Made by a program: the position numbers and the translations under genes. Below the pieces are notes generated by a model that had not been told where the DNA came from, did no database searches, and was given only the letters and a program-made list of their open reading frames with translations. 64,000 nt of DNA. Origin: Mycobacterium sp. KBS0706. Lineage in GTDB: Bacteria > Pseudomonadota > Alphaproteobacteria > DSM-16000 > Inquilinaceae. The stretch lies in NCBI RefSeq assembly GCF_005938675.2, contig NZ_VCCH02000025.1:1-64000 (forward strand), in the 5' to 3' direction. This document shows, in pieces, positions 8,569 through 17,775 of the stretch (position 1 is the stretch's first letter; every line of letters starts with the position of its first letter).

Positions 8569-9465
8569 TCAACCTTCCCCGGCCAGGAACCGCAGGATCG
8601 CCTCAGCCACCGCGTTCGGGGCCTCGCGCTGGGGGAAATGGCCGATGCCGGGCAGCACGGCACGCTCGTAGCGGTCGCGGAAGAACGTCTCCTTCCCAGC
8701 CGAGGTCGAGGGGTCGTTGCACGGGTCGGAGCCGCCATGGAGGACCAGGGTCGGGACCGCGATCTCCGGGCTGTCGGCCAGCCGCGCCTCGAGGTCCTCG
8801 TAGCGCGGGTCGCGCGGCGCCAGGCCCCAGCGCACGCGGTAGGAGTGCAGCACCACCTCGGCCCAGTCCGGATTGTCGAAGGCCGTGGCGGTTTCCTCGA
8901 ACTCCTCGTCCGACAACTCCCAATCCGGGGTCCAGTTTGACCAGATGTGGCGGGTGAAGCCGCGGCGGTCGTCGCGCACCAGATCGGCGCCGCGGTCGAG
9001 CGCCATGTACCAGTGGTACCAGTAGTTCTGGACCTGGGTCAGCTCGAGCGGCTGGTCCGGCGCGTTGGTGCCCCAGCCGACCGACATGGCGATGCAGTGC
9101 GACACCCGCTCCGGCGCCAGGGCGCTGGCGATATAGGCGGCGCGGGCGCCCCAGTCATGCCCCACAACGGCGAAGCGGCCGAGGCCGAGCGCATCGGCGA
9201 AGTCGAGCACGTCCTGCCCCAGCGCCGCGAGCTGGCCCGAGCGCATGGTGTCGGCATCGCGAAAGGCAGTGCCGCCGAAGCCGCGGAGATTCGGCACCAG
9301 GGTGCGGAACCCGACCTCGTGCAGCACCGGCAGGACCCGGTCCCAGGTGCGGAGATGATCCGGCCAACCGTGCAGCAGCACCAGCGGCGGGCCGTCGCCC
9401 GGCCCCGAATCCTCATAGGCGACGCGCAGCAACTCGGTGTCGACGGACAACGCGGGCCGGGTCAC
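8569..9465 (-). CDS. Alpha/beta hydrolase, epoxide-hydrolase-like
   Basis: 298 residues from a GTG start. The oxyanion loop is LLHGWPDHLRTWDRVLP. The nucleophile elbow is GHDWGARAAY, with aspartate as in epoxide hydrolases and haloalkane dehalogenases rather than serine. The acid is near HGGSDPCND and the histidine is in GIGHFPQREAP. The cap region carries the aromatic NYWYHWYMALDRG. The gene starts 11 bp after the downstream permease gene ends, so it is the last gene of the ABC importer operon and may act on an imported compound. Signal sequence absent, so cytoplasmic. Confidence 0.85.
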   Translation of the reverse strand: MTRPALSVDTELLRVAYEDSGPGDGPPLVLLHGWPDHLRTWDRVLPVLHEVGFRTLVPNLRGFGGTAFRDADTMRSGQLAALGQDVLDFADALGLGRFAVVGHDWGARAAYIASALAPERVSHCIAMSVGWGTNAPDQPLELTQVQNYWYHWYMALDRGADLVRDDRRGFTRHIWSNWTPDWELSDEEFEETATAFDNPDWAEVVLHSYRVRWGLAPRDPRYEDLEARLADSPEIAVPTLVLHGGSDPCNDPSTSAGKETFFRDRYERAVLPGIGHFPQREAPNAVAEAILRFLAGEG

Positions 9466-9476
9466 GGCTTTCTCCC

Positions 9477-10361
9477 TCACTCCTTCACGGCGCCGGTCAT
9501 GCTGGAGACGTAGTGCTCGACGAAGAAGGAATAGAGCAGCACCACGGGCAGCGAGCCCAGCAGGGCGCCGGCCATCAAAGCGCCCCACTGGTAGGTGTCG
9601 CCCTGCACCAGCTCGGTCAAGACCCCGACCGGCACGGTCTTGCGCTCGGAATCCGAGATGAAGGTCAGGGCGTAGATGAACTCGTTCCAGGACAGGGTGA
9701 AGGCGAAGATCCCGGCCGAGATCAGCCCGGGCACGGCCAGAGGCAGGGTGATGCGGCGCAGGATCTGCAGCCGCGAGGCGCCGTCGATGATGGCGCATTC
9801 CTCCAACTCGAACGGGATCGAGCGGAAATAGCCCATCAGCAGCCAGGTGCAGAACGGCACCAGGAAGGTCGGGTAGGTCAGGATCAGCGCCCATTGGCTG
9901 TTCAGCAGGCCGAGCTGGCCGAGCTGGACCGCCAGCGGGATGAACAGGATCGAGGGCGGCACCAGATAGGCCAGGAAGATGGCGAGGCCGACGATGCGCG
10001 CCCCGGTGAAGCGCAGCCGCTCGATCGCATAGGCGGCGAGGACCGAGCAGACCAGGGCCAGCACGGTCGACCCGACCGCGATCACCATCGTGTTCCACAG
10101 CCAGTTGGGATATGAGGTCTCGAACAGCAGGAACTGGATGTGCCGCAGCGTCGGCTCGGCCACCCAGAGCGGGTTGAAGTCCTTGTAGTTGTACAGCTCG
10201 GCGTTCGATTTCACCGAGGTGACCGCCATCCAGTAGAACGGGAACAGCAGCACGAAGACGAACACCGCCAGCGGCAGGTAGACCGTCACCACCCGGCGCG
10301 GCAGCCGCTCCAGATAGCCCATGCCGCCTTCATCGGCGATCCCATCGCTCTTGATCGCCAT
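9477..10361 (-). CDS. Carbohydrate ABC transporter permease (MalG type)
   Basis: 294 residues with six predicted membrane helices. The coupling-loop (EAA) motif is ELEECAIIDGASRLQILRRI before LPLAVPGLISAGIFAF, which contacts the ATPase. The start codon overlaps the stop of the preceding permease by one base (TGATG), with an AGGGAGG ribosome site, so the two are co-translated. Members import sugars or related polyols together with an MalF-type partner. The ligand is not evident. Confidence 0.93.
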   Translation of the reverse strand: MAIKSDGIADEGGMGYLERLPRRVVTVYLPLAVFVFVLLFPFYWMAVTSVKSNAELYNYKDFNPLWVAEPTLRHIQFLLFETSYPNWLWNTMVIAVGSTVLALVCSVLAAYAIERLRFTGARIVGLAIFLAYLVPPSILFIPLAVQLGQLGLLNSQWALILTYPTFLVPFCTWLLMGYFRSIPFELEECAIIDGASRLQILRRITLPLAVPGLISAGIFAFTLSWNEFIYALTFISDSERKTVPVGVLTELVQGDTYQWGALMAGALLGSLPVVLLYSFFVEHYVSSMTGAVKE

Positions 10362-11305
10362 CAGTCGCGCCCTCCCTGCTGCCAGCGCTGCCGCTGCAGG
10401 CCGAAATAGCTGAACATCACCGCGGCCAGCAGGAACGGGATCATCGCCGAGGCGATCGCCGCCCCCTCCCCCAGCTGGCCGCCGGGAATGGCGCGCTGGA
10501 ACGACAGCGTTGCCATCAGATGGGTGGCGTTCAGCGGGCCGCCACGGGTCAGCACATAGATCAGCTGGAAGTCGGTGAAGGTGAACAGCACCGAGAAGGT
10601 CATCACCACGGCGATGATCGGCGACAGCATCGGCAGGGTGATCCAGCGGAAGCGCTGCCAGTTGCTGGCGCCGTCCAGCACCGCGGCCTCGTACAGCGAT
10701 TGCGGGATGGTCTGCAGCCCGGCCAGCAGGGTGATGGCGACGAAGGGGATGCCGCGCCAGATGTTGGCGGCGATCACCGAGGCCCGGGCATTGGCGACGT
10801 CGCCCAGGAAGTTGATCGGCGTGTCGATCAGCCCGATCTTGATCAGCGCCCAGGAGATCACCGAGAACTGGGCGTCGAAGATCCACCAGAAGGCGATGCC
10901 GGACAGCACCGTCGGCACCACCCAGGGCAGCAGCACGATGGCGCGCAGAAAGGCCTTGAACGGCAAATGCCGGTTCAGCAGCAGCGCCAGCCACAGGCCG
11001 AGCACGAATTTGAAGATGCTGGCGACGGTGGTGTAGAGGATGGTGTTGAACACCGACAGCCAGAAGATCGGGTCCTCGTAGAGGAACTCGTAGTTCTCGG
11101 CCCCGATCCAGATGCCGGGCCGGCCGAGCCGCGTGTCGGTGAAGCCGAGATAGACGCCGAGGCCGAGCGGATAGGTCAGGAACAAGAGCAGGATCACCGC
11201 GGCCGGCAGCAGGAAGGCCAGCCCCAGCGCGTTGCGGCTTTCCATCATCCGCGCCATCCACGACGCGGTCGGGGGCGGCGATCTTCGCTGGGCGATCGTC
11301 GACAT
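10361..11305 (-). CDS. Carbohydrate ABC transporter permease (MalF type)
   Basis: 314 residues from the ATG at 11305, chosen because GGAGG lies four bases upstream; an earlier ATG at 11320 lacks a ribosome site. Six hydrophobic segments are visible, beginning LAFLLPAAVILLLFLTYPLG. The coupling-loop motif is SLYEAAVLDGASNWQRFRWI followed by TLPMLSP. It pairs with the permease at 9477 to form the membrane channel of the importer. It follows the pentapeptide-repeat gene by 34 bp. Confidence 0.93.
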   Translation of the reverse strand: MSTIAQRRSPPPTASWMARMMESRNALGLAFLLPAAVILLLFLTYPLGLGVYLGFTDTRLGRPGIWIGAENYEFLYEDPIFWLSVFNTILYTTVASIFKFVLGLWLALLLNRHLPFKAFLRAIVLLPWVVPTVLSGIAFWWIFDAQFSVISWALIKIGLIDTPINFLGDVANARASVIAANIWRGIPFVAITLLAGLQTIPQSLYEAAVLDGASNWQRFRWITLPMLSPIIAVVMTFSVLFTFTDFQLIYVLTRGGPLNATHLMATLSFQRAIPGGQLGEGAAIASAMIPFLLAAVMFSYFGLQRQRWQQGGRD

Positions 11306-11339
11306 CTGTCCTCCACTCATGCGGCTGCGTTCCGCGGCG

Positions 11340-12116
11340 CTATCGGCGCGGGACCGCCGGGTCCAGTCCTTTGACGGTGTCGAGCCCGACCGCGCCCGTC
11401 AGGATCGCCTGGCCGAAATCCGCCCCGGTGGCGTCGGCATCGGTGAGATCCGCCCCGGTGAGGTCGGCGCCGGAGAAGTCGGCATGCAGCAGGCTGGCCC
11501 CGGTGAAGCGGGCCCCCTGCAGCTTGGCGAAGCGGAACCAGGCGCGCCCGAGATCGGCCCGGGTGAAGATCGCGCCGTCCAGCCTGGTGCCCGAGAAGTC
11601 GGCCCGCAGGATCCCCATCGACTGGTTGCGCATGTCGACCCCGAGCTTCGCGTCGGTGAAGTCGGCCCCGCGCAGGTCGAAGCCGCCGAAACGGGCGATC
11701 ACCCGCGCCCCCACGAACCTGGTGCGGAGGAAGACCGGGGCCTCGGCCGGGTTGGTCTGCATGCCCGAGGCGACGACCAGCCCCTGGACCTTGGCGCCGG
11801 ACAGGTCGGCATCGGTGAAGTTCGCCCGGATCACCCAGGCGAGGCCGAGATTGGCGCCGGTCAGGTCGGCCCGGGTCAGATTGGCGTCCTCCAGCTTGGC
11901 CGCATACAGATCGGCGCCGGCGAATTTCGCCCCCGACAGGTCGAGCCCACTGAGGTCTACCTTCTCCAGCGACTTGCCGGAGAAATCTGCCGGGGAGGCC
12001 GGAGAGGCGCGGGACAGCGTCGCGATGACCTGGTCCCGCGTCAGATCGGCGCCCCAGGCCGGCACGGCCAGGGCGGCGAACAGCGCCGCCAGCACGATCC
12101 GTGCACCGAACACCAT
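11340..12116 (-). CDS. Exported pentapeptide-repeat protein within an ABC importer operon
   Basis: 258 residues. A signal peptide (MVFGARIVLAALFAALAVPA, cleavage near AWG-A) is followed by a short region and then tandem A(D/N)LXX-type pentapeptides such as ADLYA AKLED ANLTR ADLTG ANLGL and, near the end, ADFSG ADLTG ADLTD. Such repeats fold as a right-handed quadrilateral beta helix. The export signal places it in the periplasm, unlike cytoplasmic Qnr-type members. It sits 23 bp after the solute-binding protein gene and 34 bp before the permease gene, so it is very likely co-expressed with them. A role as an accessory subunit of the importer is inference; no catalytic residues are seen. Confidence 0.88.
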   Translation of the reverse strand: MVFGARIVLAALFAALAVPAWGADLTRDQVIATLSRASPASPADFSGKSLEKVDLSGLDLSGAKFAGADLYAAKLEDANLTRADLTGANLGLAWVIRANFTDADLSGAKVQGLVVASGMQTNPAEAPVFLRTRFVGARVIARFGGFDLRGADFTDAKLGVDMRNQSMGILRADFSGTRLDGAIFTRADLGRAWFRFAKLQGARFTGASLLHADFSGADLTGADLTDADATGADFGQAILTGAVGLDTVKGLDPAVPRR

Positions 12117-12139
12117 GCCCGACCTCCCCGGCCGACAGC

Positions 12140-13456
12140 CTACACCCGATAGTACCGCTCGGCCCGCTTCTGGGCGCGGGCGGCGGCTTCCTCCGGCGTG
12201 CGCTGGCCGGTGGCGGCCTCGGCGACCATGTTGACGACGATGTAGTCCGCCATCGCCGCCGCCGAGGCGTAGCCCAGCGGGCCGGCATAGCCGTTCGGGC
12301 GCAGCCGGGCCGAGGCGCCGGCATAGGCGGCGTGGTTCGGATCCTCCTTCCACACCGGATGGTCGGCATAGCCCTTCAGCGGCTGGCAGCAATAGCCGCT
12401 CGACGCCTCCATCCAGGGGAAGAACTGCTCCTTCTCCCACATGAAGCGCAGGTACTCCTTCGCCGCGTTCGGATACTTGGTGTAGTTGAACACCACCGCC
12501 GTGCTGGTCTGGCACAGCTCGACCGACTGGCCGACCGGACCGATCGGCAGCTGGACGCAGCGGATGTCCTTGGCCATCTCCTTCAGATTGTCGTCCTTCT
12601 TGGCAGCGTAGTAGAGCGACACGCCGTTCGCGGTGACGCTGATCTCGCCGGCCAGGAAGGCCCGGTTGTTGTTGGTGTCGAGCCAGGCCTCGGTGCCGGG
12701 GATGAAGGTCTTGTACAGCTCGGCGGCATATTTCAGCCCGGCGATCGTCTCCGGGCTGTTGATGACGACGTTGCCCTGTTCGTCGACCATCTTGCCGCCA
12801 TGGCTCCACATGATCCAATGGCCGAAATTGTTGCCGTCGCCGACGCCGTTGCCGAGGGTGAAGCCCGGCGGATGGCCGTTCTCCTTCAGCTTGCGGCACA
12901 GCGCCAGGAAACCGTCGGTGTCCTTCGGGAACTCGGAGAAGCCGGCTTCCTTGACCCAGCTCTCGCGGTAGCAGATGGCGTTGCCGATCGCCGCCAGCGG
13001 CAGGCCGACGAACTTGCCGTCGCGTTGGGCGTAGCCCTGCAGGCCCTCGTACCAGCCGCCGTATTTGTTGCCGAGGTAGTTGGCGAGCTCGGTGACGTCG
13101 AGCAGCTTGTCAGGGTACAGCTGGGCGTCGTCGAACCAGACCAGCACGATATCGGGCCCGCTGCCGACATTGGCGGCGACCGCAGCCTTCGGCCGGATGT
13201 CCTCCCAGCCCTCGCTGTCGACCCGCACCGGGACGCCGTATTTGTCGCTGAACGCCTTGGTGTTGGCGAGCCACTGGGTCTCGTCGCCCTGCACGAACTT
13301 GGCCCAGCGCAGCACCCTGAGGGTCGCGCCCGATTCCGGCGTGTAGGACAGGTCCTGGGCATGGGCCGGGCGGATCAGGCCGCCCGAGCCAATGGCGCCG
13401 GCCGCGGCCAGCCCCGCGCCGGTCTTCAGGATGCCGCGCCGCGTGAATTCAGCCAT
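12140..13456 (-). CDS. Extracellular solute-binding protein (family 1), Tat-exported
   Basis: 438 residues. The N-terminus MAEFTRRGILKTGAGLAAAG contains a twin-arginine signal, then AHAQ as a likely cleavage site. The mature part resembles MalE/UgpB-type sugar binders: TLRVLRWAKFVQGD, GSGPDIVLVWFDDAQLYPDK, then KYPNAAKEYLRFMWEKEQFF near the C-terminal lobe. It delivers substrate in the periplasm to the permeases encoded downstream. GGGGAGAGG precedes the start. Several cysteines (YCCQP among them) are present; Tat export is consistent with folding before export. Confidence 0.92.
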   Translation of the reverse strand: MAEFTRRGILKTGAGLAAAGAIGSGGLIRPAHAQDLSYTPESGATLRVLRWAKFVQGDETQWLANTKAFSDKYGVPVRVDSEGWEDIRPKAAVAANVGSGPDIVLVWFDDAQLYPDKLLDVTELANYLGNKYGGWYEGLQGYAQRDGKFVGLPLAAIGNAICYRESWVKEAGFSEFPKDTDGFLALCRKLKENGHPPGFTLGNGVGDGNNFGHWIMWSHGGKMVDEQGNVVINSPETIAGLKYAAELYKTFIPGTEAWLDTNNNRAFLAGEISVTANGVSLYYAAKKDDNLKEMAKDIRCVQLPIGPVGQSVELCQTSTAVVFNYTKYPNAAKEYLRFMWEKEQFFPWMEASSGYCCQPLKGYADHPVWKEDPNHAAYAGASARLRPNGYAGPLGYASAAAMADYIVVNMVAEAATGQRTPEEAAARAQKRAERYYRV

Positions 13457-13511
13457 GGTTCCTCTCCCCTCTGTCTTTGCTTGAAAATCGGTGTCTGAAA
13501 GCCGCCGCCGT

Positions 13512-14570
<1,059 letters not shown>

Positions 14571-14649
14571 TCCCCCTCCCTCTGAGCGCTGCCGGAGGCA
14601 TCCTGGCCGCCGATCGTTGCCGCAGAGGGTAACGGATGACCGGGATCGG

Positions 14650-14679
14650 TCAAACGGTTTTGGCGGTTTGATCGTACAA
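14650..14679. promoter_or_regulatory. Candidate operator region of the ABC importer operon
   Basis: About 80-110 bp upstream of the ATPase gene. TCAAAC (14650-14655) and GTTTGA (14666-14671) form an inverted repeat with a 10-bp spacer, and TCGTACAA (14672-14679) follows. The reverse complement TTGTACGA also occurs just upstream of the dehydrogenase gene at 15842. AAACGGTTT inside the repeat recalls LacI-type sites. Evidence is by eye only. Confidence 0.35.
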
Positions 14680-14712
14680 ATCTGTTACCGGTATCAGCGG
14701 GCCATCCAAAAC

Positions 14713-14791
14713 TGTCATGCCCGGGCTTGACCCCGGGCATCCAGAGGCTGTCGACATCTTCTGGATTGCCGGGTCAAGCCCGGCAATGACA
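14713..14791. repeat. Dispersed repeat B, copy 1 (79 bp)
   Basis: Begins TGTCATGCCCGGGCTTGACC and ends GTCAAGCCCGGCAATGACA, an imperfect inverted repeat. It lies between the dehydrogenase gene and the importer operon, so it may separate the two transcripts. Other copies are at 33471-33548 and, split by an insertion sequence, 34769-36133. Closely similar palindromes are widespread in alphaproteobacterial genomes. Confidence 0.9.
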
Positions 14792-14799
14792 GGAAGGGG

Positions 14800-15798
14800 T
14801 TAGTGCCGGCTCGGCAAAAAATCCTCGATATAGTCCTCGACCACGCGGTCGATGCTCTCGTCGATCGGCAGGCCCAGCGCCTTGGCGCGGTCCCAGGAGG
14901 CGTCGGTGGCCCAGCCGTCGACGATCGCCTGGATCACCGGGTCCGGCTTGGTCGTGATCGGCCCGAGCTTGATCTGGTACTTCTCGGCCACCCGCTTCAC
15001 CGACGCGACCATGTCCTCGACCGTGTAGGCGCGGCTGGGCAGGTTGACGGCGCGGTCGTCGCCCAGGGCCGCGGCCGGGGCCTCGTGCAGGCCGATGAAG
15101 CTGGCGACGCAGTTGCGGTAGCCGAGCATCGGCAGCTGCGCCCGGGTCACCGGCAGCACGCATTCGACGCCGTTCAAGGGCTCGCGGAACACGCCGGAGC
15201 AGAAGCTGGAGGCGGCGGAGTTCGCTTTGCCAGGCCGCACGAAGATGGTCGGCAGCCGGGCCGAGCGGCCGTCGAAGAAGCCCTTGCGGCTGTAGTCGTT
15301 GACCAGCAGCTCGCAGATCGTCTTGGTGACGCCGTAGGTGGTCTGGCTGGTCTGCTTGGTGGCGTCGGTGACCAGCTTCGGCATCACCGCGCCGCCGAAC
15401 ACGGCGATCGAGCTGGCGGCGACCAAGCGCTGCGCCCCGCCCGTCCGCGCCCGCAGCGCCTCGAACACGTTCAGCCCGCCGTCGAGATTGACCCGGAGCG
15501 CCAGGTCGAAATCCTTCTCGCCGCCGCCCGACAGGATCGAGGCGAGGTGGAACACCGAGATGTCGTCGCGGTCGACCAGGCCGGTCACGGTGGCGCGGTC
15601 GGAGATGTCGCCGGTGACGATCGACACCCGGTCGTCGAGGCCGTCCGGCCGCTGGTCCGGCGCCGCCATGTCGAACAGGGTGATCGCGTCGATCGGCTCC
15701 TGCTGGCCGGAGATGCCGGTCAGCGTGCCCCGCTTCAGCAGCGCCCGGGCGAGGTTCAGCCCGACGAAACCGAGACCACCGGTGATGACGACCTTCAT
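14800..15798 (-). CDS. denD: NAD-dependent epimerase/dehydratase family, D-erythronate dehydrogenase-like
   Basis: 332 residues of an extended SDR. GGLGFVGLNLARALL is the NAD-binding loop, LVAASSIAVFGG contains the catalytic serine region, and TYGVTKTICELLVNDYSRKG holds the YxxxK pair. The family resemblance, including VRPGKANSAASSFCSGVFRE, is to DenD-type dehydrogenases that oxidise D-erythronate to the 2-keto acid; the assignment is from recall of the family and not tested. AGGGGAAACGCAGG precedes the start. It is co-directional with the importer downstream, suggesting import and oxidation of a sugar acid, but repeat B lies between them. Confidence 0.7.
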   Translation of the reverse strand: MKVVITGGLGFVGLNLARALLKRGTLTGISGQQEPIDAITLFDMAAPDQRPDGLDDRVSIVTGDISDRATVTGLVDRDDISVFHLASILSGGGEKDFDLALRVNLDGGLNVFEALRARTGGAQRLVAASSIAVFGGAVMPKLVTDATKQTSQTTYGVTKTICELLVNDYSRKGFFDGRSARLPTIFVRPGKANSAASSFCSGVFREPLNGVECVLPVTRAQLPMLGYRNCVASFIGLHEAPAAALGDDRAVNLPSRAYTVEDMVASVKRVAEKYQIKLGPITTKPDPVIQAIVDGWATDASWDRAKALGLPIDESIDRVVEDYIEDFLPSRH

Positions 15799-15841
15799 CC
15801 TGCGTTTCCCCTGAACCCGCCGCCGTCGATCGGCGGCCATA

Positions 15842-15849
15842 TTGTACGA
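15842..15849. promoter_or_regulatory. Candidate GntR-like half-palindrome TTGTACGA
   Basis: TTGTACGA fits TNGT/ACNA, the core symmetry of FadR-subfamily GntR sites. It lies 43 bp before the dehydrogenase start, in a short AT-richer stretch (CATATTGTACGACTTATATGG). The same octamer, inverted, is upstream of the ABC importer operon at 14672, so both may respond to one regulator. No GntR gene is in the window. Confidence 0.3.
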
Positions 15850-15932
15850 CTTATATGGTTTAGGCCGCCCCCGCCCCTACGGCAAGAAAAAGGGGCGCCC
15901 GACGAGGCGCCCCTGAATGATCGTGGTCCGCG

Positions 15933-17498
15933 TCAGGCCTTGCCGGCCTGGCCAACCGCGGCGCCGGCGGTCTCGCCAACCGCCTGCTCGGCGGCGGCGA
16001 TCTCGGCCTGGCGCCGGCGGATCACGTCGCCGATCGGCGGGCCCTGGAAGCGCCGCCGCTCCAGCCCGAACCAGACCAGCGCGGTCAGGACCAGGAAGCC
16101 GACCGTGATCCACAGCGCCTTGTCGTTCGGCGGCTGCACGCCGATGGTGAAGATCAGGATCACAGACAGCACGCACAGCAGCGCCACCAGCCGGTAGGCA
16201 CCGCCCAGCGTCCATGGCCCCATCTGGGTCCAGGTGCGGCCATAGGCGATGGCGCCGAGCGCGATCGGCAGGCCATAGGAGATGAACAGGAAGATCACCG
16301 TGACCGACACCACGGTGGTGTAGACCGGCGTATAGACGGTGAAGAGCACGGCCAGGATGGCGCCGGTCCAGATCGCGGCGACCGGGGTGCGGAAGGTCGG
16401 GCTGACCTTGCGCAGCGAGGCCGAGGCCGGCAAGCCGCCGTCGCGGGCGAAGGCGAAGATCATCCGCGACACCGAGGTCACCGTGGCCAGTCCGCACAGG
16501 TACTGGCTGATCGCGATGCCGATGTAGAGCACGAGCTTCAGCCCGGCCGGCAGCACCGCGTCGGAGGTCCAGAAGAACACGTTCCAGCCCTGTGCCGCGG
16601 CCTCGTCCATGTTCGGGATCGCCAGCACGAAGGCGACCAGCATGGCGTAGCCGAACACCGCGGACAGCACCACTGACCGCACCATCGACCGCGGCACGTT
16701 GTAGGAGGCCCGCACCGTCTCCTCGGAGGTGTGGGCCGAGGCGTCGAAGCCGGTGATGGTGTAGATCGGCAGCAGGAGGCCGAGCAGGAACACCATCAGC
16801 AGGCTGCTGTGCTGTGGCCAGACGTCGCCGCCGGCGGGCCCGCTGTAGTTGGTGAAGGTCCACAGCCGCGAGATGTCGATCGCCGGCGCATAGGCCAGGA
16901 AGGCGATGGTCAGGGCGATCGCGACCAGGAAGATCAGGTAGCCGCTGAGATCGGTCAGCAGGGTGGTGACCCGGATGCCGAGATGGTTCAAGAGCGCCTG
17001 GCTGCCGGTCAGCAGCGCCAGGAAGATCACCTGGTGCCAGAACGTACCTTCGAGGCCGAGCTGGGCGCCGAAGGCGCCGACCACGAACAGGAAGGTGCCG
17101 ACATTGATCGCGCCGAGCACGGTGATCAGGCCGAGCAGGTTGAGCCAGGCGGTGAGCCAGCCGAGCGCCCTGCCGCCGAGGATCGACCCCCAATGGTAGA
17201 GGCCGCCGGCCGTGGGATAGGCCGAGGCGATCTGGCCCATGCCGAGAGCGAAGACCAGGGAGACCAGGCAGCCGAGCGGCCAACCGATGCCGATCGCGGC
17301 GCCGCCGACGCCGCCGATCGCCTGCCCCAGCGAATTGATGCCGCCGGACAGGATGCAGATGATGGAGAAGGAGATAGCGAAGTTGGAGAAGCCGTTCATC
17401 CGCCGCAGCAGCTCCTGGGCATAGCCCATGCCGTGCAGGATCTTCACGTCCTCCGCGATGTCGTGCTCGCCTCCCGAACGATGACCGTCCTGGGACAT
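15933..17498 (-). CDS. APC-superfamily amino-acid permease (ACT/GABA-permease-like)
   Basis: 521 residues with about twelve membrane helices. RRMNGFSNFAISFSIICILS and SAYPTAGGLYHWGSILGG are characteristic of the amino acid/choline transporter branch, which includes GABA permeases. TGFDASAHTSEETVRASYNV is the conserved cytoplasmic loop. The start at 17498 has an AGGGGG site upstream. The hydrophilic C-terminal tail is alanine-rich. It is divergent from a glutamine-synthetase-like gene, so the pair probably imports and gamma-glutamylates an amine or amino acid; that link is inference. Confidence 0.88.
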   Translation of the reverse strand: MSQDGHRSGGEHDIAEDVKILHGMGYAQELLRRMNGFSNFAISFSIICILSGGINSLGQAIGGVGGAAIGIGWPLGCLVSLVFALGMGQIASAYPTAGGLYHWGSILGGRALGWLTAWLNLLGLITVLGAINVGTFLFVVGAFGAQLGLEGTFWHQVIFLALLTGSQALLNHLGIRVTTLLTDLSGYLIFLVAIALTIAFLAYAPAIDISRLWTFTNYSGPAGGDVWPQHSSLLMVFLLGLLLPIYTITGFDASAHTSEETVRASYNVPRSMVRSVVLSAVFGYAMLVAFVLAIPNMDEAAAQGWNVFFWTSDAVLPAGLKLVLYIGIAISQYLCGLATVTSVSRMIFAFARDGGLPASASLRKVSPTFRTPVAAIWTGAILAVLFTVYTPVYTTVVSVTVIFLFISYGLPIALGAIAYGRTWTQMGPWTLGGAYRLVALLCVLSVILIFTIGVQPPNDKALWITVGFLVLTALVWFGLERRRFQGPPIGDVIRRRQAEIAAAEQAVGETAGAAVGQAGKA

Positions 17499-17775
17499 GA
17501 TGTGCACCCCCTGTTTGCCGATTCCGGACTGCTTCTCGGGTCGCTCCTCACACCGCGAAACGGGCAAGATCCCACACGGGCCGGCCCGGATTCGGCATAA
17601 ACTGTCTCACCGAACCACACGCCCGGCAAGCATGTCGGGGTGACGGGCGGTCCGGCAGCGGGCGGCGAACCGGCATCTCTTGCCGCCGCTTCGCTCGGCA
17701 TGCTCTGAATAGATCCGCACCGACCCGCCGGAGAAACCAGGCGGCGGGCGACAGGAAACGGGAGACTTCGATCCG

